64,000 nucleotides of DNA from the NCBI RefSeq assembly GCF_052056295.1, contig NZ_CP182493.1, forward strand, positions 1,240,001 through 1,304,000. Reading direction: 5' to 3'. Under the pieces are notes generated by a model that saw only the letters and a program-made list of their open reading frames with translations, was not told the DNA's origin and ran no database searches. This stretch comes from Catenovulum sp052056295. Lineage in GTDB: Bacteria > Pseudomonadota > Gammaproteobacteria > Enterobacterales > Alteromonadaceae. Below are positions 9,635 to 19,574 of the stretch, in pieces. Position 1 is the stretch's first letter, and every line of letters starts with the position of its first letter. Made by a program: the position numbers and the translations under genes.

Positions 9635-10939
9635 ATGAAAAAACTGACTGTCGCACTTATAGCGCTTGGCTACGTAGTTGGCTGTGCAGCTAAAGAAATT
9701 CGTATTGATAAAAAAGCCTACGCAGAGAAATTGCAAGGCTTCTGGTTAGGTCAAAGCATTGCAAACTGGACGGGGTTAATTACCGAAATGGATAAAATTG
9801 GTACGCCTGAAACCATGCCTTTTTACACAGATGATGATTGGGGCAAACCAGACCAAAAAGCTTTTTGGGGAGAATATGTGCCACATGCTTCAACGATAAA
9901 TTTCTACTTTGAAACGTCAGGTACGCCGTGGGGTGCTGATGATGACACTGATATCGAGTATGTGTACTTACATTTACACCACAAGTATAAAACAGCCCAA
10001 TTAACAGCAGAGCAACTGCGCCAAGGATGGTTAACTCACACCTACTCTGAGACGGATGCACCCCTGTATAAAAAATTTGCTGATTCAACACCAACTGCCG
10101 AAAATTTTTTGTGGGTGTCGAACGAACGAGCAAGAATATTAATGGCGCAAGGTATGCTACCGCCACAAACCAGTGAAGTTGAGCATAATCAATTTTACAA
10201 CATGATAGATGCTCAGCTTACAACAGAGCTTTTTGGCTTACTTGCGCCCGGCAAGCCAAAACTTGCATTAACAATTGCAGAGCTGCCAATTAGGATTTCA
10301 GCCAATCATGAAGCTGCGTCTATCGCTCGTTTTTATATTGTCATGCATGCATTAGCTGCTGTGATTGATCACTCTTTGCCAAGATCTCAGCAAGTTTTTA
10401 GCTTGGCGGAACAAGCCAGTTTAGTCTTAGCACAAGAGCAATTTCCGTTAAAAATGTACCAGTTTATTAAACAGCATTATCAACAAAATTCTGACAAGTC
10501 GGATTGGGAAGCAACCCGAGATGCGGTTTACCAACGCTATCAATTGCAAACAAATGATGGCTACAAATACGAGCAGCCATTTGATGCAGGGATAAATTTT
10601 GCAGCCAGTTTAATCAGCTTATTTTATGGTCAAGGTGATATTGTCGAAACAATTAGAATTGGTACTTTAGTCGGCTGGGATTCAGATAATCCAACGGCGA
10701 CTTGGGGTGGATTGCTAGGTTTTATCTTAGGTGCACAAGGGGTTAAAAATGCCTTTAATCAACACCAGCTCTCTGACAGTTATTGGATACATAGAACACG
10801 ACGAAACTTTCGAGATTACACACCAACCCAAGCAGGTGAAGATACCTTTAGTTTAATGGCTGAACGCTCAATCAAAATAATTAATCGAATTTTAGAGCAA
10901 ACTGCGCCGGTGCAGTATTGGTTGATTAAAAGTGAGTAG
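9635..10939 (+). CDS. ADP-ribosylglycohydrolase-family lipoprotein
   Basis: A 434-residue protein of the ADP-ribosylglycohydrolase (ARH/DraG, crystallin J1-like) superfamily. Characterised members remove ADP-ribose from proteins or related metabolites using two metal ions. The first metal-binding motif appears as DDDTDIEYVYLHL (about residues 109-121) and the second as GWDSDNPTATWGGLLG (about 347-362), where the family usually has G-D-S/T-D-x-x-A. The N-terminus is a lipoprotein signal (VALIALGYVVGC), so the protein is probably anchored outside the cytoplasm, where free ADP-ribosylated protein is not expected. The start is supported by GGAG 6 bases upstream. Relatives occur in polysaccharide loci of other bacteria, so a glycan substrate is possible. 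A short hairpin (10939-10955, GCAGGT/ACCTGC) without a T-run follows the stop. Confidence 0.85.
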   Translation: MKKLTVALIALGYVVGCAAKEIRIDKKAYAEKLQGFWLGQSIANWTGLITEMDKIGTPETMPFYTDDDWGKPDQKAFWGEYVPHASTINFYFETSGTPWGADDDTDIEYVYLHLHHKYKTAQLTAEQLRQGWLTHTYSETDAPLYKKFADSTPTAENFLWVSNERARILMAQGMLPPQTSEVEHNQFYNMIDAQLTTELFGLLAPGKPKLALTIAELPIRISANHEAASIARFYIVMHALAAVIDHSLPRSQQVFSLAEQASLVLAQEQFPLKMYQFIKQHYQQNSDKSDWEATRDAVYQRYQLQTNDGYKYEQPFDAGINFAASLISLFYGQGDIVETIRIGTLVGWDSDNPTATWGGLLGFILGAQGVKNAFNQHQLSDSYWIHRTRRNFRDYTPTQAGEDTFSLMAERSIKIINRILEQTAPVQYWLIKSE

Positions 10940-10981
10940 CAGGTTTCACACCTGCCACTCAACTCTATACTGTAGAAAAGT

Positions 10982-13546
10982 TTATTTAGCTTGATAGGTA
11001 AAAGCTTGCTGTAAACGAATATCGTCTGCTGCTGCCGCTAGCATAACTTTGAACTCGCCACTTTCCGCAAGCCAATCGCCAGTGTTTACATCCCAAAATG
11101 AGAGGTCTCGCTTATTCAGACTGAAAGTTACGGTTTCAGATTGATTCGGTTGCAACATCACCTTAGCAAAACCTTTAAGTTCTTTGATTGGTCGAGCAAC
11201 TGATGCTTCACTGTCTTGCACATATAATTGAACAACCTCTGCGCCGGCTACTTTTCCCGTATTGGTAATAGTACAAGTTACCGTTAATTGTTCGTCACTT
11301 GTGAGCTTATCAGTTGAAAGTTTGATATCGCTATATTCAAAACTGGTGTACGACAGGCCATGACCAAAGGCAAATAAAGGTTGGATATTTTTCGCTTCAA
11401 ACCAGCGATAGCCCATAAACACGCCTTCTTTGTAGTAAGAGTCGTGTTCGTTGTAATCATTTAATGCAATAGCAGGTGTGTCAGCAATTTTAGCTGGTAG
11501 GGTAATTGGCATTTTGCCACTTGGGTTCGTTTTACCAACTAATACATCAGCAAACGCATTACCTGCTTCCATACCTGCGTACCAACCCCAAACAATTGCG
11601 TTTGCTTGTTCTGCCCAAGGCATTTCAACCGCTGAGCCTGCAATCATAAATACCACGGTGTTTTGATTGGCAGCTAATAGCTTGCTAATAATTTCATCTT
11701 GGCTACCAGGTAATGCCATATCTGTTCTATCAATCGCTTCTCTGTCGTCATCGTGGCTTAAACCACCAAAATATATAACTGCATCAGCTTGTTTTGCTGC
11801 AGCTAAGTATTCATTTTCAGGGGTAAATTCTAAACCAGGTGCGTCCCAACCAATCACAAACGACTGATTACCTTGGTAAATAACTTCTACTTGGTATGTT
11901 TGATTTGCAGTTAAATTAACCGTTTCGCTAAACAATTTTTCATTGTTTGAATCGGCATTAATTATGCTTTTACCATCTAGTTTTAACTTAGCTGAGCCTT
12001 GCAGTTTTAGTTTGAAATGATGTTTACCTGTTGCTAGCGGTTTTATTTGTGCTTGCATAACAACAGTTTCGTTATCAATACCTTGTGGAGATTGATACGC
12101 AGATTCTGGATAAGATAATTCATCTACCCACTTTTCAGTCATTTGCTTATTTTTATAACGGTTAACACTCCAGGCTGGTGTACCTGTCCAGTGTCGACTC
12201 ATGACAAAGTCGCCTGGGATAGGTGAAATTTCACTACTTTTAGCACGCATCACGGTTATGTTTACGTTATCTCCCAACGCGGCTTTTAAACCTTGCAAGG
12301 GTGAGATTTCATATAAGGCTTTAACTTGTGAAGAACCACCACCCATCGCATGCAGTTTGTCAGCGTTGGGGCCCATAACCAGCACATTGCGAATTTTGTT
12401 TTTATCCAGCGGTAAAACATCATTGTTATTTTTCAGCAGTACGATACCTTCTTGCGCAATGCGACGAGCAGCTTGTTGATGCTTAATTGTGTTGCGCTCA
12501 CCAGACAGGCGGTGTTTGTCCATCATCCCCATGCGAAGCTGAATGCGTAGAATACGTCGAACTTTGTCATCTAACACTGACATCGGAACTTTGCCATCAA
12601 CAATGAGTTTTTGCAGCGGCTTAGCTAAAAAATAATCGTCGTAACTCGCTACGTCCGTACCCATTTCAATATCTAGCCCATTGATTGCGGCATCAAAGCT
12701 ATTAATATCAACATTCCAGTCGGTTAATAACACACCATCAAATCCCCACTCACCTTTTAAGATATCTTTAACTAAGTGTTTGCTTTGATTTGCATTTGTG
12801 CCCATGTAACGGTTATACGCGCCCATTACCGCCATAACCTCACCTTCTTTGACTGCATATTCAAAAGCTGGTAGATAAATTTCGCGCAGTGTTCGCTCGT
12901 CCGGTTTAGCATCAACCGCTATGCGATTTAGCTCTTGGGTATTTAAGGCGTAATGTTTTACAGTTGCTGCAACGTCGTTTGCTTGGATTGCCTTAATTTC
13001 TGCAGCTGCTAGTTTCCCAGCTAACAATGGGTCTTCACCCATATATTCGAAATTGCGCCCATATAATGGCAAACGAGCTAAGTTTACACCTGGGCCTAAA
13101 ATAACGTCTTTGTCTCTGTGTCTAGCTTCGGCACCGAGTACATCACCATGCAGTTTAGCCATTTCTTTGTTCCAACTGGCTGCAACTGCAGTTAAGTTTG
13201 GTAGATAAGTTGAGTGATCGTCTGTCCATTCCGCACTACCCCAATTGTGGCGATTAATTTCATGGCGAACACCATGTGGCCCATCTGACATCCACATTTC
13301 GTGTATGCCCAAACGTTCTATTGAGGCAATTGAAAACTTACTATTGGCGTGAGTTAGCGAAATCTTCTCTTCTAATGTCATTTGTGCTAACAAGCTTTCA
13401 ATTTGTTGTTCTATATTTTGTCTTTGATGCTGAGCACCTCTCTGCTCAAGGCCAACCTCAGTATTATTTGTTGGTACTGTTGTACAAGACAAGGTCAACA
13501 ACCCACCCGCTAAGTACACAGCTGTTTTATTCAGTATAGATTTCAT
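10982..13546 (-). CDS. GH3 beta-glucosidase lipoprotein with PA14 insertion
   Basis: Exo-acting glycosidase of 854 residues that would release glucose from beta-gluco-oligosaccharides. The ATG at 13546 is chosen over an in-frame start at 13570 because GGAG lies 5 bases before it and it leads straight into a lipoprotein signal (LLTLSC, Cys about residue 21). The N-terminal (beta/alpha)8 GH3 domain carries the nucleophile Asp276 in LLTDWN. The second alpha/beta domain is interrupted by a PA14-like beta module (about 480-590, with KLKLDGKSI and WDAPG). It resumes with AVIYFGGLSHDDDREAIDR and ends with a fibronectin-III-like domain (LYVQDSEASVARPIKELKGF). PA14 insertions are known to gate substrate access in GH3 beta-glucosidases. 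It is convergent with the ADP-ribosylglycohydrolase gene and 44 bp downstream of the GH5 lipoprotein gene, so probably in its operon. Confidence 0.95.
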   Translation of the reverse strand: MKSILNKTAVYLAGGLLTLSCTTVPTNNTEVGLEQRGAQHQRQNIEQQIESLLAQMTLEEKISLTHANSKFSIASIERLGIHEMWMSDGPHGVRHEINRHNWGSAEWTDDHSTYLPNLTAVAASWNKEMAKLHGDVLGAEARHRDKDVILGPGVNLARLPLYGRNFEYMGEDPLLAGKLAAAEIKAIQANDVAATVKHYALNTQELNRIAVDAKPDERTLREIYLPAFEYAVKEGEVMAVMGAYNRYMGTNANQSKHLVKDILKGEWGFDGVLLTDWNVDINSFDAAINGLDIEMGTDVASYDDYFLAKPLQKLIVDGKVPMSVLDDKVRRILRIQLRMGMMDKHRLSGERNTIKHQQAARRIAQEGIVLLKNNNDVLPLDKNKIRNVLVMGPNADKLHAMGGGSSQVKALYEISPLQGLKAALGDNVNITVMRAKSSEISPIPGDFVMSRHWTGTPAWSVNRYKNKQMTEKWVDELSYPESAYQSPQGIDNETVVMQAQIKPLATGKHHFKLKLQGSAKLKLDGKSIINADSNNEKLFSETVNLTANQTYQVEVIYQGNQSFVIGWDAPGLEFTPENEYLAAAKQADAVIYFGGLSHDDDREAIDRTDMALPGSQDEIISKLLAANQNTVVFMIAGSAVEMPWAEQANAIVWGWYAGMEAGNAFADVLVGKTNPSGKMPITLPAKIADTPAIALNDYNEHDSYYKEGVFMGYRWFEAKNIQPLFAFGHGLSYTSFEYSDIKLSTDKLTSDEQLTVTCTITNTGKVAGAEVVQLYVQDSEASVARPIKELKGFAKVMLQPNQSETVTFSLNKRDLSFWDVNTGDWLAESGEFKVMLAAAADDIRLQQAFTYQAK

Positions 13547-13590
13547 AAGTACTCCAAATACAATGGACAATAAATTCGATTAGTTTGTGA

Positions 13591-14709
13591 CTAGTCTTGT
13601 AATGGCGCTTCAACCAACACGTTCATTTCAGGGCCCCAGATACCTTGCGCTCTAACATAGGTACTGAACGAACCACCATCGTCCCAAAATGTCGCAGCTA
13701 TACCGTACTTATGGCTAAAAGCCACATGACTCTTGAGATACTCTAAGCGCTCATTCAAATCACAGATATTTTCAGGTGCGGTGAAGTCGTATTTGGCTGC
13801 ACCAAACTCGTTGACTGTAACTGGAATACCATTGGTTTGTGACCAGGTATTGGCTCTTTGATATATTTCTTCCAACGCAAGTTTATCTTGCTCTGTTCCC
13901 CATGTTTGTAAACACTGCCCGGCAAATGGCCAAGGATCGTAAGAATGGAAGTTTGCTATCAGGTATTGATCATTGGCGTCTGGAATTGCCGCATCTAACA
14001 TACTGTCGACTGGCGTATATCCATTGCCAGAATAGACAACTAGCCGAGTTGGGTTGGTGTTTCTAATTATGCTGAGTGTGCGATTATTTTGCTGATTAAT
14101 CTGCGACATACTCATGCCATTTGGCTCGTTTAAGATCTCAAAAATAAGTTTGTTCGACTTATGTTTAAACCTGTCGGTAATTTGCAACCAAATAGCGTCA
14201 AAACGGTTTTTATTTGCTTGATTGCTGTAATCGTTTTTTAACCAAGCTTCATGGTGCGCATTTAAAATGACATATAAATCCTGCTGTAACGCCCAATCAA
14301 CAATTTGCTCTACCCTATCCATCCAAGCAGATTCGACTAAATAAGGCGCTTGTGTTGCAACATGATTATGCCATGTCACAGGGATCCTGACGTGTTGAAA
14401 ACCAGCCGCTTTAAAATCGACCAAGTACTTTTCTTCAGCTGCTAATGCCCATTCACCTTCATGTGGTGCATCTAGCGTATTGCCTAAATTAATTCCAATC
14501 CCCATAGCTGCAACAGCTTGGATTGCCAATAGTGGACTATGGTCAATTACTTTTTCTACCGATGGAATTTCAATTGGTTGTTCATTATTTGTTTGTGGTG
14601 GCGCTTGGTTAGATACATCATCTTTAACCTGTGTTTGTTCGCCTGAGCTGCCACAAGCAGTGATAAAAACCAGACACAAAGCAATGGTCAGCGCTTGATA
14701 ACTTTTCAT
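13591..14709 (-). CDS. GH5 endoglucanase lipoprotein
   Basis: Membrane-anchored endo-beta-glucanase of 372 residues, most like GH5 subfamily 4. The ATG at 14709 is preferred over the in-frame 14742 because GAGG precedes it by about 6 bases and the new N-terminus is a clean lipoprotein signal (CLVFITAC). The catalytic core shows GINLGNTLDAP, the subfamily-typical VRIPVTWHNH, YVILNAHHEAW, the acid/base Glu195 in FEILNEPNG, the nucleophile Glu301 in VTVNEFGA, and a C-terminal ATFWDDGG. No binding module is attached. It is followed 44 bp later by the GH3 beta-glucosidase on the same strand, which suggests an endo/exo pair. Subfamily 4 covers cellulase, xyloglucanase and lichenase activities, so the exact glucan is open. 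Confidence 0.92.
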   Translation of the reverse strand: MKSYQALTIALCLVFITACGSSGEQTQVKDDVSNQAPPQTNNEQPIEIPSVEKVIDHSPLLAIQAVAAMGIGINLGNTLDAPHEGEWALAAEEKYLVDFKAAGFQHVRIPVTWHNHVATQAPYLVESAWMDRVEQIVDWALQQDLYVILNAHHEAWLKNDYSNQANKNRFDAIWLQITDRFKHKSNKLIFEILNEPNGMSMSQINQQNNRTLSIIRNTNPTRLVVYSGNGYTPVDSMLDAAIPDANDQYLIANFHSYDPWPFAGQCLQTWGTEQDKLALEEIYQRANTWSQTNGIPVTVNEFGAAKYDFTAPENICDLNERLEYLKSHVAFSHKYGIAATFWDDGGSFSTYVRAQGIWGPEMNVLVEAPLQD

Positions 14710-14891
14710 TAAACCTCTCGTATTATGTGGTGTTAGAAACATGACATTAGAATGTTAAACATTTGTCACTTTCCGCTCGTACCAATTAGCGCTAAACCTA
14801 AAATAAGACCATTTTTCTTGTTTTATAGCCAAGCTACCTCTATTGATAATTGTCGACTAAACTCAATGAATGTCTTTGATTGAGGTCAGTT

Positions 14892-16010
14892 ATGTGGGTT
14901 AAAACTTCACTGCTAATTATGCTGTTATGTTTGAGCACAACTGAGCTGTTTGCTCGCCCCTGCAAAACACACCGCAGCGATCTAAAAATATTGGCAATCG
15001 CGGCAAATGCTTCCGAAGATACTTTTTGGGGTGTTTATCGAAAAGCAATGCTGGCGGCAGCCAATGACTTAAACCTTGAAGTTGAGTTTCTTGCGCTTAA
15101 CCATGATTCAGATAATCGCTTTTTTTATACAAGAGCGCTAAAAAAACAACTTGAAAAAGGTCGAAAACCAGATGCGGTTTTAACCACCTTATTCTTAAAT
15201 GCAGAAGCTTCGGCATTAGATTTGTTACAACAACACCAGATCCCACATTTAGTCGTAAATACTAGCTTGCGCCCAGAACTGGTAAAACGATTAGGTGAGC
15301 CAAGAAAATCTAACCCATACTGGCTAGGGAGTGTCACGCCGGATGACAGTTTGGCCGGATACGATTTGGCTAAAATGCTCATGCAAATTCATAAAGGCAA
15401 ATCAAGCAAGCAGCAACCAGTTTTGTTATCTCTCGCTGGCCCACATGCCAATAACGTAAGCGAAAACCGGCTTTATGGCTTAAACCAATTTTTAACCGAA
15501 AACGGCATGCCGCCAGCATCACCGATTTATACTGATTGGGGTTATTCTCAAGCATATGACGCTAGTGTCGCTTTATTTAAAAGAATTCCACAAGCAAACA
15601 TAGTTTGGACAACATCTCCGACGATAGCTCGTGCAACTGTCGATTATTTAACAAAATATCATCCGGGTAATGCTGTATCTATAGGCACTTTTGATTGGTC
15701 AAATGAAGCTATCAATAACATTAAACAGAATTACATTGATGTCAGCATGGGTGGACACTTTATAGAAGGCGCTTGGGCTTTAATCCTGCTCTATGACTAC
15801 TTGCATGGCAACGACTTTATACATGACACAGGAGCACACATACAAACCCGTTTACTCCCTTTGACCAAAATAAACTTACAAGATTACAGTAAATTATTGG
15901 ATGCCAGATATTTTGACTCTCTAAAATTTGCTTCACTAAGCAAGTGCTTAAACCCGCGAATAACTAAATATCAACTCAACTTTGATCAGTTAATTGGCAC
16001 CAACGAATAA
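14892..16010 (+). CDS. Periplasmic sugar-binding-like protein (copy 1)
   Basis: A 372-residue protein with the fold signature of type I periplasmic binding proteins (RbsB/LuxP-like). The start is taken at the ATG at 14892, with GAGG 6 bases upstream; an in-frame TTG lies at 14880. A signal peptide (LLIMLLCLSTTELFA) is followed by ILAIAANASEDTFWGVYRKAM, PDAVLTTLFLNAEASALDLL, a LLSLAGPHANNVSENRLYGL hinge region and SIGTFDWSNEAINNI near the C-terminus. No permease or ATPase gene is nearby. It is clearly paralogous to the protein at 19926-21053, with the same segments in the same order. This points to a sensory rather than a transport role. It is divergent from the GH5 lipoprotein gene. Confidence 0.8.
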   Translation: MWVKTSLLIMLLCLSTTELFARPCKTHRSDLKILAIAANASEDTFWGVYRKAMLAAANDLNLEVEFLALNHDSDNRFFYTRALKKQLEKGRKPDAVLTTLFLNAEASALDLLQQHQIPHLVVNTSLRPELVKRLGEPRKSNPYWLGSVTPDDSLAGYDLAKMLMQIHKGKSSKQQPVLLSLAGPHANNVSENRLYGLNQFLTENGMPPASPIYTDWGYSQAYDASVALFKRIPQANIVWTTSPTIARATVDYLTKYHPGNAVSIGTFDWSNEAINNIKQNYIDVSMGGHFIEGAWALILLYDYLHGNDFIHDTGAHIQTRLLPLTKINLQDYSKLLDARYFDSLKFASLSKCLNPRITKYQLNFDQLIGTNE

Positions 16011-16014
16011 AGAT

Positions 16015-16821
16015 TTATTTTAAATGTTCCAACATTATGCTGTACGCAGGGTGAACCATATTGCCGTGATGAAAACCATCCAGTTCAAATATTTTTGTTT
16101 GTGTATGCCCAACCACTTGCATAATTCGCCACAACAAGGCGTTTTCCTCATAACGGCCTAACATTTCTAATTCGCGATCACCTGTGACTAACCATAAAGG
16201 TGGTGCATCTTTACGTACATGAAAAAGTGGCGCATATTCATCTACCACCAATTGGGTATCTGCAATACCCTGTTCTTCTCTTACGGTAAAATGTGTGACT
16301 GCATGGCCACTAAATGCAAATAATCCGGCCAGTTGGTTGGCGCCGATTTTATGTTTAGCTAACCAAGTTTTATCTAACCCCAACATGCTAGTCAAATAAC
16401 CGCCTGCAGAGTGTCCGGCTAAATAAATTTGATTTGTCGAACCAGCAAATTTTTCTATATTGTTAAACACCCAAGCAGTCGCCGCTGCGGCGTCTTCTAT
16501 ATAAGTTGGATTTTTAACTTTTGGATGCAACCTATAACCTACGGCCACCACAGCTATACCCTGTTGTTTTAATTCATCCGGAATTGCTTTGTAGCCACCG
16601 CGTAATCCACCACTGTGAAACCACACAACTGTTTTAAAACTTTTGCTGTTGGTTGGATAGTATAAATCTAGTTTGCATTGGCTCTGTTGATATTCATCTT
16701 GAATTTGCGCTGGCGAATAATATGCAATATCCGTTTGGGTAGTATATTCAGTTTGGCCATTTGCACTGCCGATAGATGCAAGCAATAAACTCAGCAAGGT
16801 AAAAAAGTGCGTTTTAAACAT
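16015..16821 (-). CDS. Exported alpha/beta hydrolase (esterase/lipase-like)
   Basis: A 268-residue alpha/beta hydrolase with a signal peptide of about 22 residues ending GSANG. The nucleophile elbow is GHSAGG (Ser138). The oxyanion region WFHSGGLRGG replaces the usual HGGG of the hormone-sensitive lipase group with HSGG. Likely Asp and His partners are in LVTGDRELEM and LDGFHHGN. AAGGA precedes the ATG by 8 bases. The gene lies among glycosidases, so removal of ester substituents from a polysaccharide is possible, but acyl-ester or peptide substrates cannot be excluded. It is convergent with the binding-protein gene, whose stop is only 4 bp away. Confidence 0.8.
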   Translation of the reverse strand: MFKTHFFTLLSLLLASIGSANGQTEYTTQTDIAYYSPAQIQDEYQQSQCKLDLYYPTNSKSFKTVVWFHSGGLRGGYKAIPDELKQQGIAVVAVGYRLHPKVKNPTYIEDAAAATAWVFNNIEKFAGSTNQIYLAGHSAGGYLTSMLGLDKTWLAKHKIGANQLAGLFAFSGHAVTHFTVREEQGIADTQLVVDEYAPLFHVRKDAPPLWLVTGDRELEMLGRYEENALLWRIMQVVGHTQTKIFELDGFHHGNMVHPAYSIMLEHLK

Positions 16822-16893
16822 AATGATTTTCCTTCGTATTTTTGGACGATTTACTATTAACGAATCTACTGGTGTTAATGCACTAATCCCACA

Positions 16894-16920
16894 TAAAAAG
16901 CCAGCACTAAGCTGGCTTTG
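16894..16920 (-). terminator. Rho-independent terminator after the GH5-Fn3-CBM6 gene
   Basis: On the minus strand AAAGCCAGC pairs with GCTGGCTTT around a 5-base loop and is followed by a run of T. It lies 33 bp beyond the stop at 16953, upstream of the esterase gene. Confidence 0.85.
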
Positions 16921-16952
16921 GGTTTATGCCCTATGTGTGTTGCTTTTGTTTA

Positions 16953-19574
16953 TTAGTTCTTAGTAAATCTAAACCAGTTGAGGTTCCATTCATCATCAAC
17001 AGCTTCTAACACTAAACTTTGTTCGCCAGTTGTTGTGATATTCACAGTAGTAGATATTGTCATCCAAGTCTGCCAACCGCCGGTTGCAGGTACTGCAACT
17101 GTAGCTAAGTCAGTTTCACCTAAACGCAAGATAAAACCTTGTGAGCCTGGCTCGGTTGCCACACGGAATTCAACTGTGTATTCACCAGCTTCTGCAACAT
17201 CAACCGTATATTCTAAGATATCGCCAGGGTTTGCATGACCAGTATTTTGGCCGCCACCATCGTCTTGTGAATTTTCAAGCTGCATACCTTCTTGGTGTAC
17301 AAAGTTCTCCGCTTGGATTAACCCTGGGATAGCAAATGCAGTAAATGCTGATGCAACTTCTTTTGAGTAATAACTTTCATCCGTAGCGTTAGTTGCAGTT
17401 ACCACATAAAAGCCAGTGACACCTTCAGGTTTAGTCGTATCTGTGTAGTAAGGTGTTTCAACCCCTTCTGCAACTAATTGGTAGCTTGCACCTGATATTG
17501 CTGAACGGTATACATTGTACTTAGCACCATCAACAGCTTTCCAAGTTAAATCAATAGTGTTGTTTTCCTCGTCTTCAACTAAAGATAAGTTCACGGGTCG
17601 ATATGGCACATCTAAAATTTTTGGTGCAGTTTCTGCGGTTAATGCATCAATTACCCATTGATTTTTATCATACTCAATGGTCGATTGCATCGAGAAGTAA
17701 TTTTCTATCTCTTCAAGGCTTGAGTTATTCAAATTTATAGTTGGCATAGCCGAACCACTTACGTCTTGACCATTAACAGGTGCTGTTGGCAATAAGTAGA
17801 TTTCAGCCCAAGTATTGACTGAGCCCATATCTGCAAAATGGCCAGTTAATAAATAAGACTCTCCACCTTTAAGCTCAACTGTTTGATAAACACCACCATT
17901 GGCAAACTCTGTGCCAGGCAACACGGTAAAATTAAGCGCTGAATTATCCGAACCTTCGACTGTATTTACTTGTGCGACTAAACCATCATCATCAATTGAA
18001 CCATCAGTAGCGCTCCACTCTAACCAAGAATCCATTGAATCAAATGAACTATTTGCCAAAACATTTGTTTCTGTCGATTGAGCAATAAGCTGAATGTCGT
18101 CTAAGCGTAAATCAACCTGATAAGGATCAGGCGCGCCCCAGCGTCCAGACCCCACTTTAATCACTAAGTGATAAGTTTGATCATCGTCAGTTGGTGTAAC
18201 AATTTTAGTACCTAAACCACAAGCATCCGCCAAACTGCTATCCCAGCCAGCACACGCCCAAGTATCGGCTTTAGCGAGTAATCTATCCCCTTTATTGGTA
18301 ACTAAACCCCAAGTGCCCTGCCCTTGACCACCATCACGAGTAGTAACCTTGTACGACCAAGTAGTTGCAGCCCAACCCATTTCATTATATTTATCGAAAG
18401 TAGCACGGGTAATTGCACCACCGGTTTCACCTAAACCAGTCCAAGGCTGCATTTCACCAATTAGAAACGGCACCTTATGTTGCTTTTTAAGTTGTTCTTG
18501 CCACTCGCATACACCTTCGTCTGAGAACAAACCACAAGTTAACCAGTCTCTGTGAACTTTATAGCCAATTTCACCCCAGCCAAAAATACCTGGGTAAAAG
18601 TGCATCTCTAGTGCAGCATTGGTAAGACCTTGCGCCGGTAAATCGCCGTATGAATCTGTACCTGAATTATGCCCCGGTAATACCACAATAGTATCTTGAT
18701 CGACTTCACGTATCGCGTTATACAATTCAATTGAAACTTCAGCTAGCGTGTCTGCATCAGTTCCCCAAGGTTCATTTAATACACCGTAAGCTGCAACAGC
18801 TTTTTCATCTTTATAACGTGTCGCAACTTGTTGCCACAACCACTTTGCTCTGTCTTGGTTTTCCGCTGCTAACGCTGTGTCAGGGTTATCTTGGTCGCCG
18901 CCCCAAAATTCATTTTTGCCTTCACAACCACTGTGATGTTCCCAACCTTGGCTGCCTTGTGCACCATGTAAATCTAAAATCACATACATTTCACGTTCTT
19001 TCGCTTCGGCAATAGCTAAGTCTAACCATTCCCACGCATCTGCACGCAAAGTTTTTGGATTATTCTCGTCTTCAATAATGTGATATGGGAAAGGTAAACG
19101 AATTACATTAAAGCCTGCTTCGGCCATAATGTCCCAGTCGCGATCTGTAATATAGTTGCTGCGGTACAAGTCCATTAATCTTTCAGTTTCAGCATCACCA
19201 AAACGCTCAACTAATTTGCCTTCAAAACTACATTGGTCGTGAATGCCTTCACCAACTGGGTTTTCACCTGAATTCATCATCCAAGTTTCTAACATCAACC
19301 AGTTACCTAAGTTTAAGCCACGTAAAGATACAACTTCGTTTTGTTCATTTACCCAATAGGTATCTTGTTGGCGCAGTGCACTGTATTGCTCTTGCCCAGC
19401 TTGTGGCGTCGCCATATTGTGCTCAGGTTCAGGTAAATATTCTGTCACCCCATTGTGTTTATCAGCATCTGTGGTACTTAAATCACAACCTGTGACAGTT
19501 GCGGCAATTAAACCCAGCGCTAAACATTGGGCAATCGGTTTTAGTTTAAATTTTGTTGTTTGTGTGTTTTTCAC
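16953..19574 (-). CDS. Large modular GH5 lipoprotein: GH5 - carbohydrate-binding - Fn3 - CBM6
   Basis: An 873-residue surface or periplasmic glycosidase. Translation appears to start with GTG at 19574, with GGAG 7 bases upstream, giving a lipoprotein signal (LGLIAATVTGC, Cys30). The GH5 domain (about 65-440) has GLNLGNWLMLETWMM, FNVIRLPFPYH, the acid/base Glu268 in GVLNEPWG and the nucleophile Glu374 in FLIGEMQPW. The NLGNWL start recalls glucan 1,3-beta-glucosidase-like GH5 enzymes. After it come a CBM4/9-like jelly roll (about 480-620, NVLANSSFDSMDSW), a fibronectin III domain (about 690-765, IDLTWKAVDGAKYNVYRS) and a CBM6 (about 770-873, NPGDILEYTVDV, GGWQTW, WNLNWFRF). It is divergent from the second binding protein. 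Substrate is probably a beta-1,3 or mixed-linkage glucan, by inference. Confidence 0.9.
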   Translation of the reverse strand: MKNTQTTKFKLKPIAQCLALGLIAATVTGCDLSTTDADKHNGVTEYLPEPEHNMATPQAGQEQYSALRQQDTYWVNEQNEVVSLRGLNLGNWLMLETWMMNSGENPVGEGIHDQCSFEGKLVERFGDAETERLMDLYRSNYITDRDWDIMAEAGFNVIRLPFPYHIIEDENNPKTLRADAWEWLDLAIAEAKEREMYVILDLHGAQGSQGWEHHSGCEGKNEFWGGDQDNPDTALAAENQDRAKWLWQQVATRYKDEKAVAAYGVLNEPWGTDADTLAEVSIELYNAIREVDQDTIVVLPGHNSGTDSYGDLPAQGLTNAALEMHFYPGIFGWGEIGYKVHRDWLTCGLFSDEGVCEWQEQLKKQHKVPFLIGEMQPWTGLGETGGAITRATFDKYNEMGWAATTWSYKVTTRDGGQGQGTWGLVTNKGDRLLAKADTWACAGWDSSLADACGLGTKIVTPTDDDQTYHLVIKVGSGRWGAPDPYQVDLRLDDIQLIAQSTETNVLANSSFDSMDSWLEWSATDGSIDDDGLVAQVNTVEGSDNSALNFTVLPGTEFANGGVYQTVELKGGESYLLTGHFADMGSVNTWAEIYLLPTAPVNGQDVSGSAMPTINLNNSSLEEIENYFSMQSTIEYDKNQWVIDALTAETAPKILDVPYRPVNLSLVEDEENNTIDLTWKAVDGAKYNVYRSAISGASYQLVAEGVETPYYTDTTKPEGVTGFYVVTATNATDESYYSKEVASAFTAFAIPGLIQAENFVHQEGMQLENSQDDGGGQNTGHANPGDILEYTVDVAEAGEYTVEFRVATEPGSQGFILRLGETDLATVAVPATGGWQTWMTISTTVNITTTGEQSLVLEAVDDEWNLNWFRFTKN

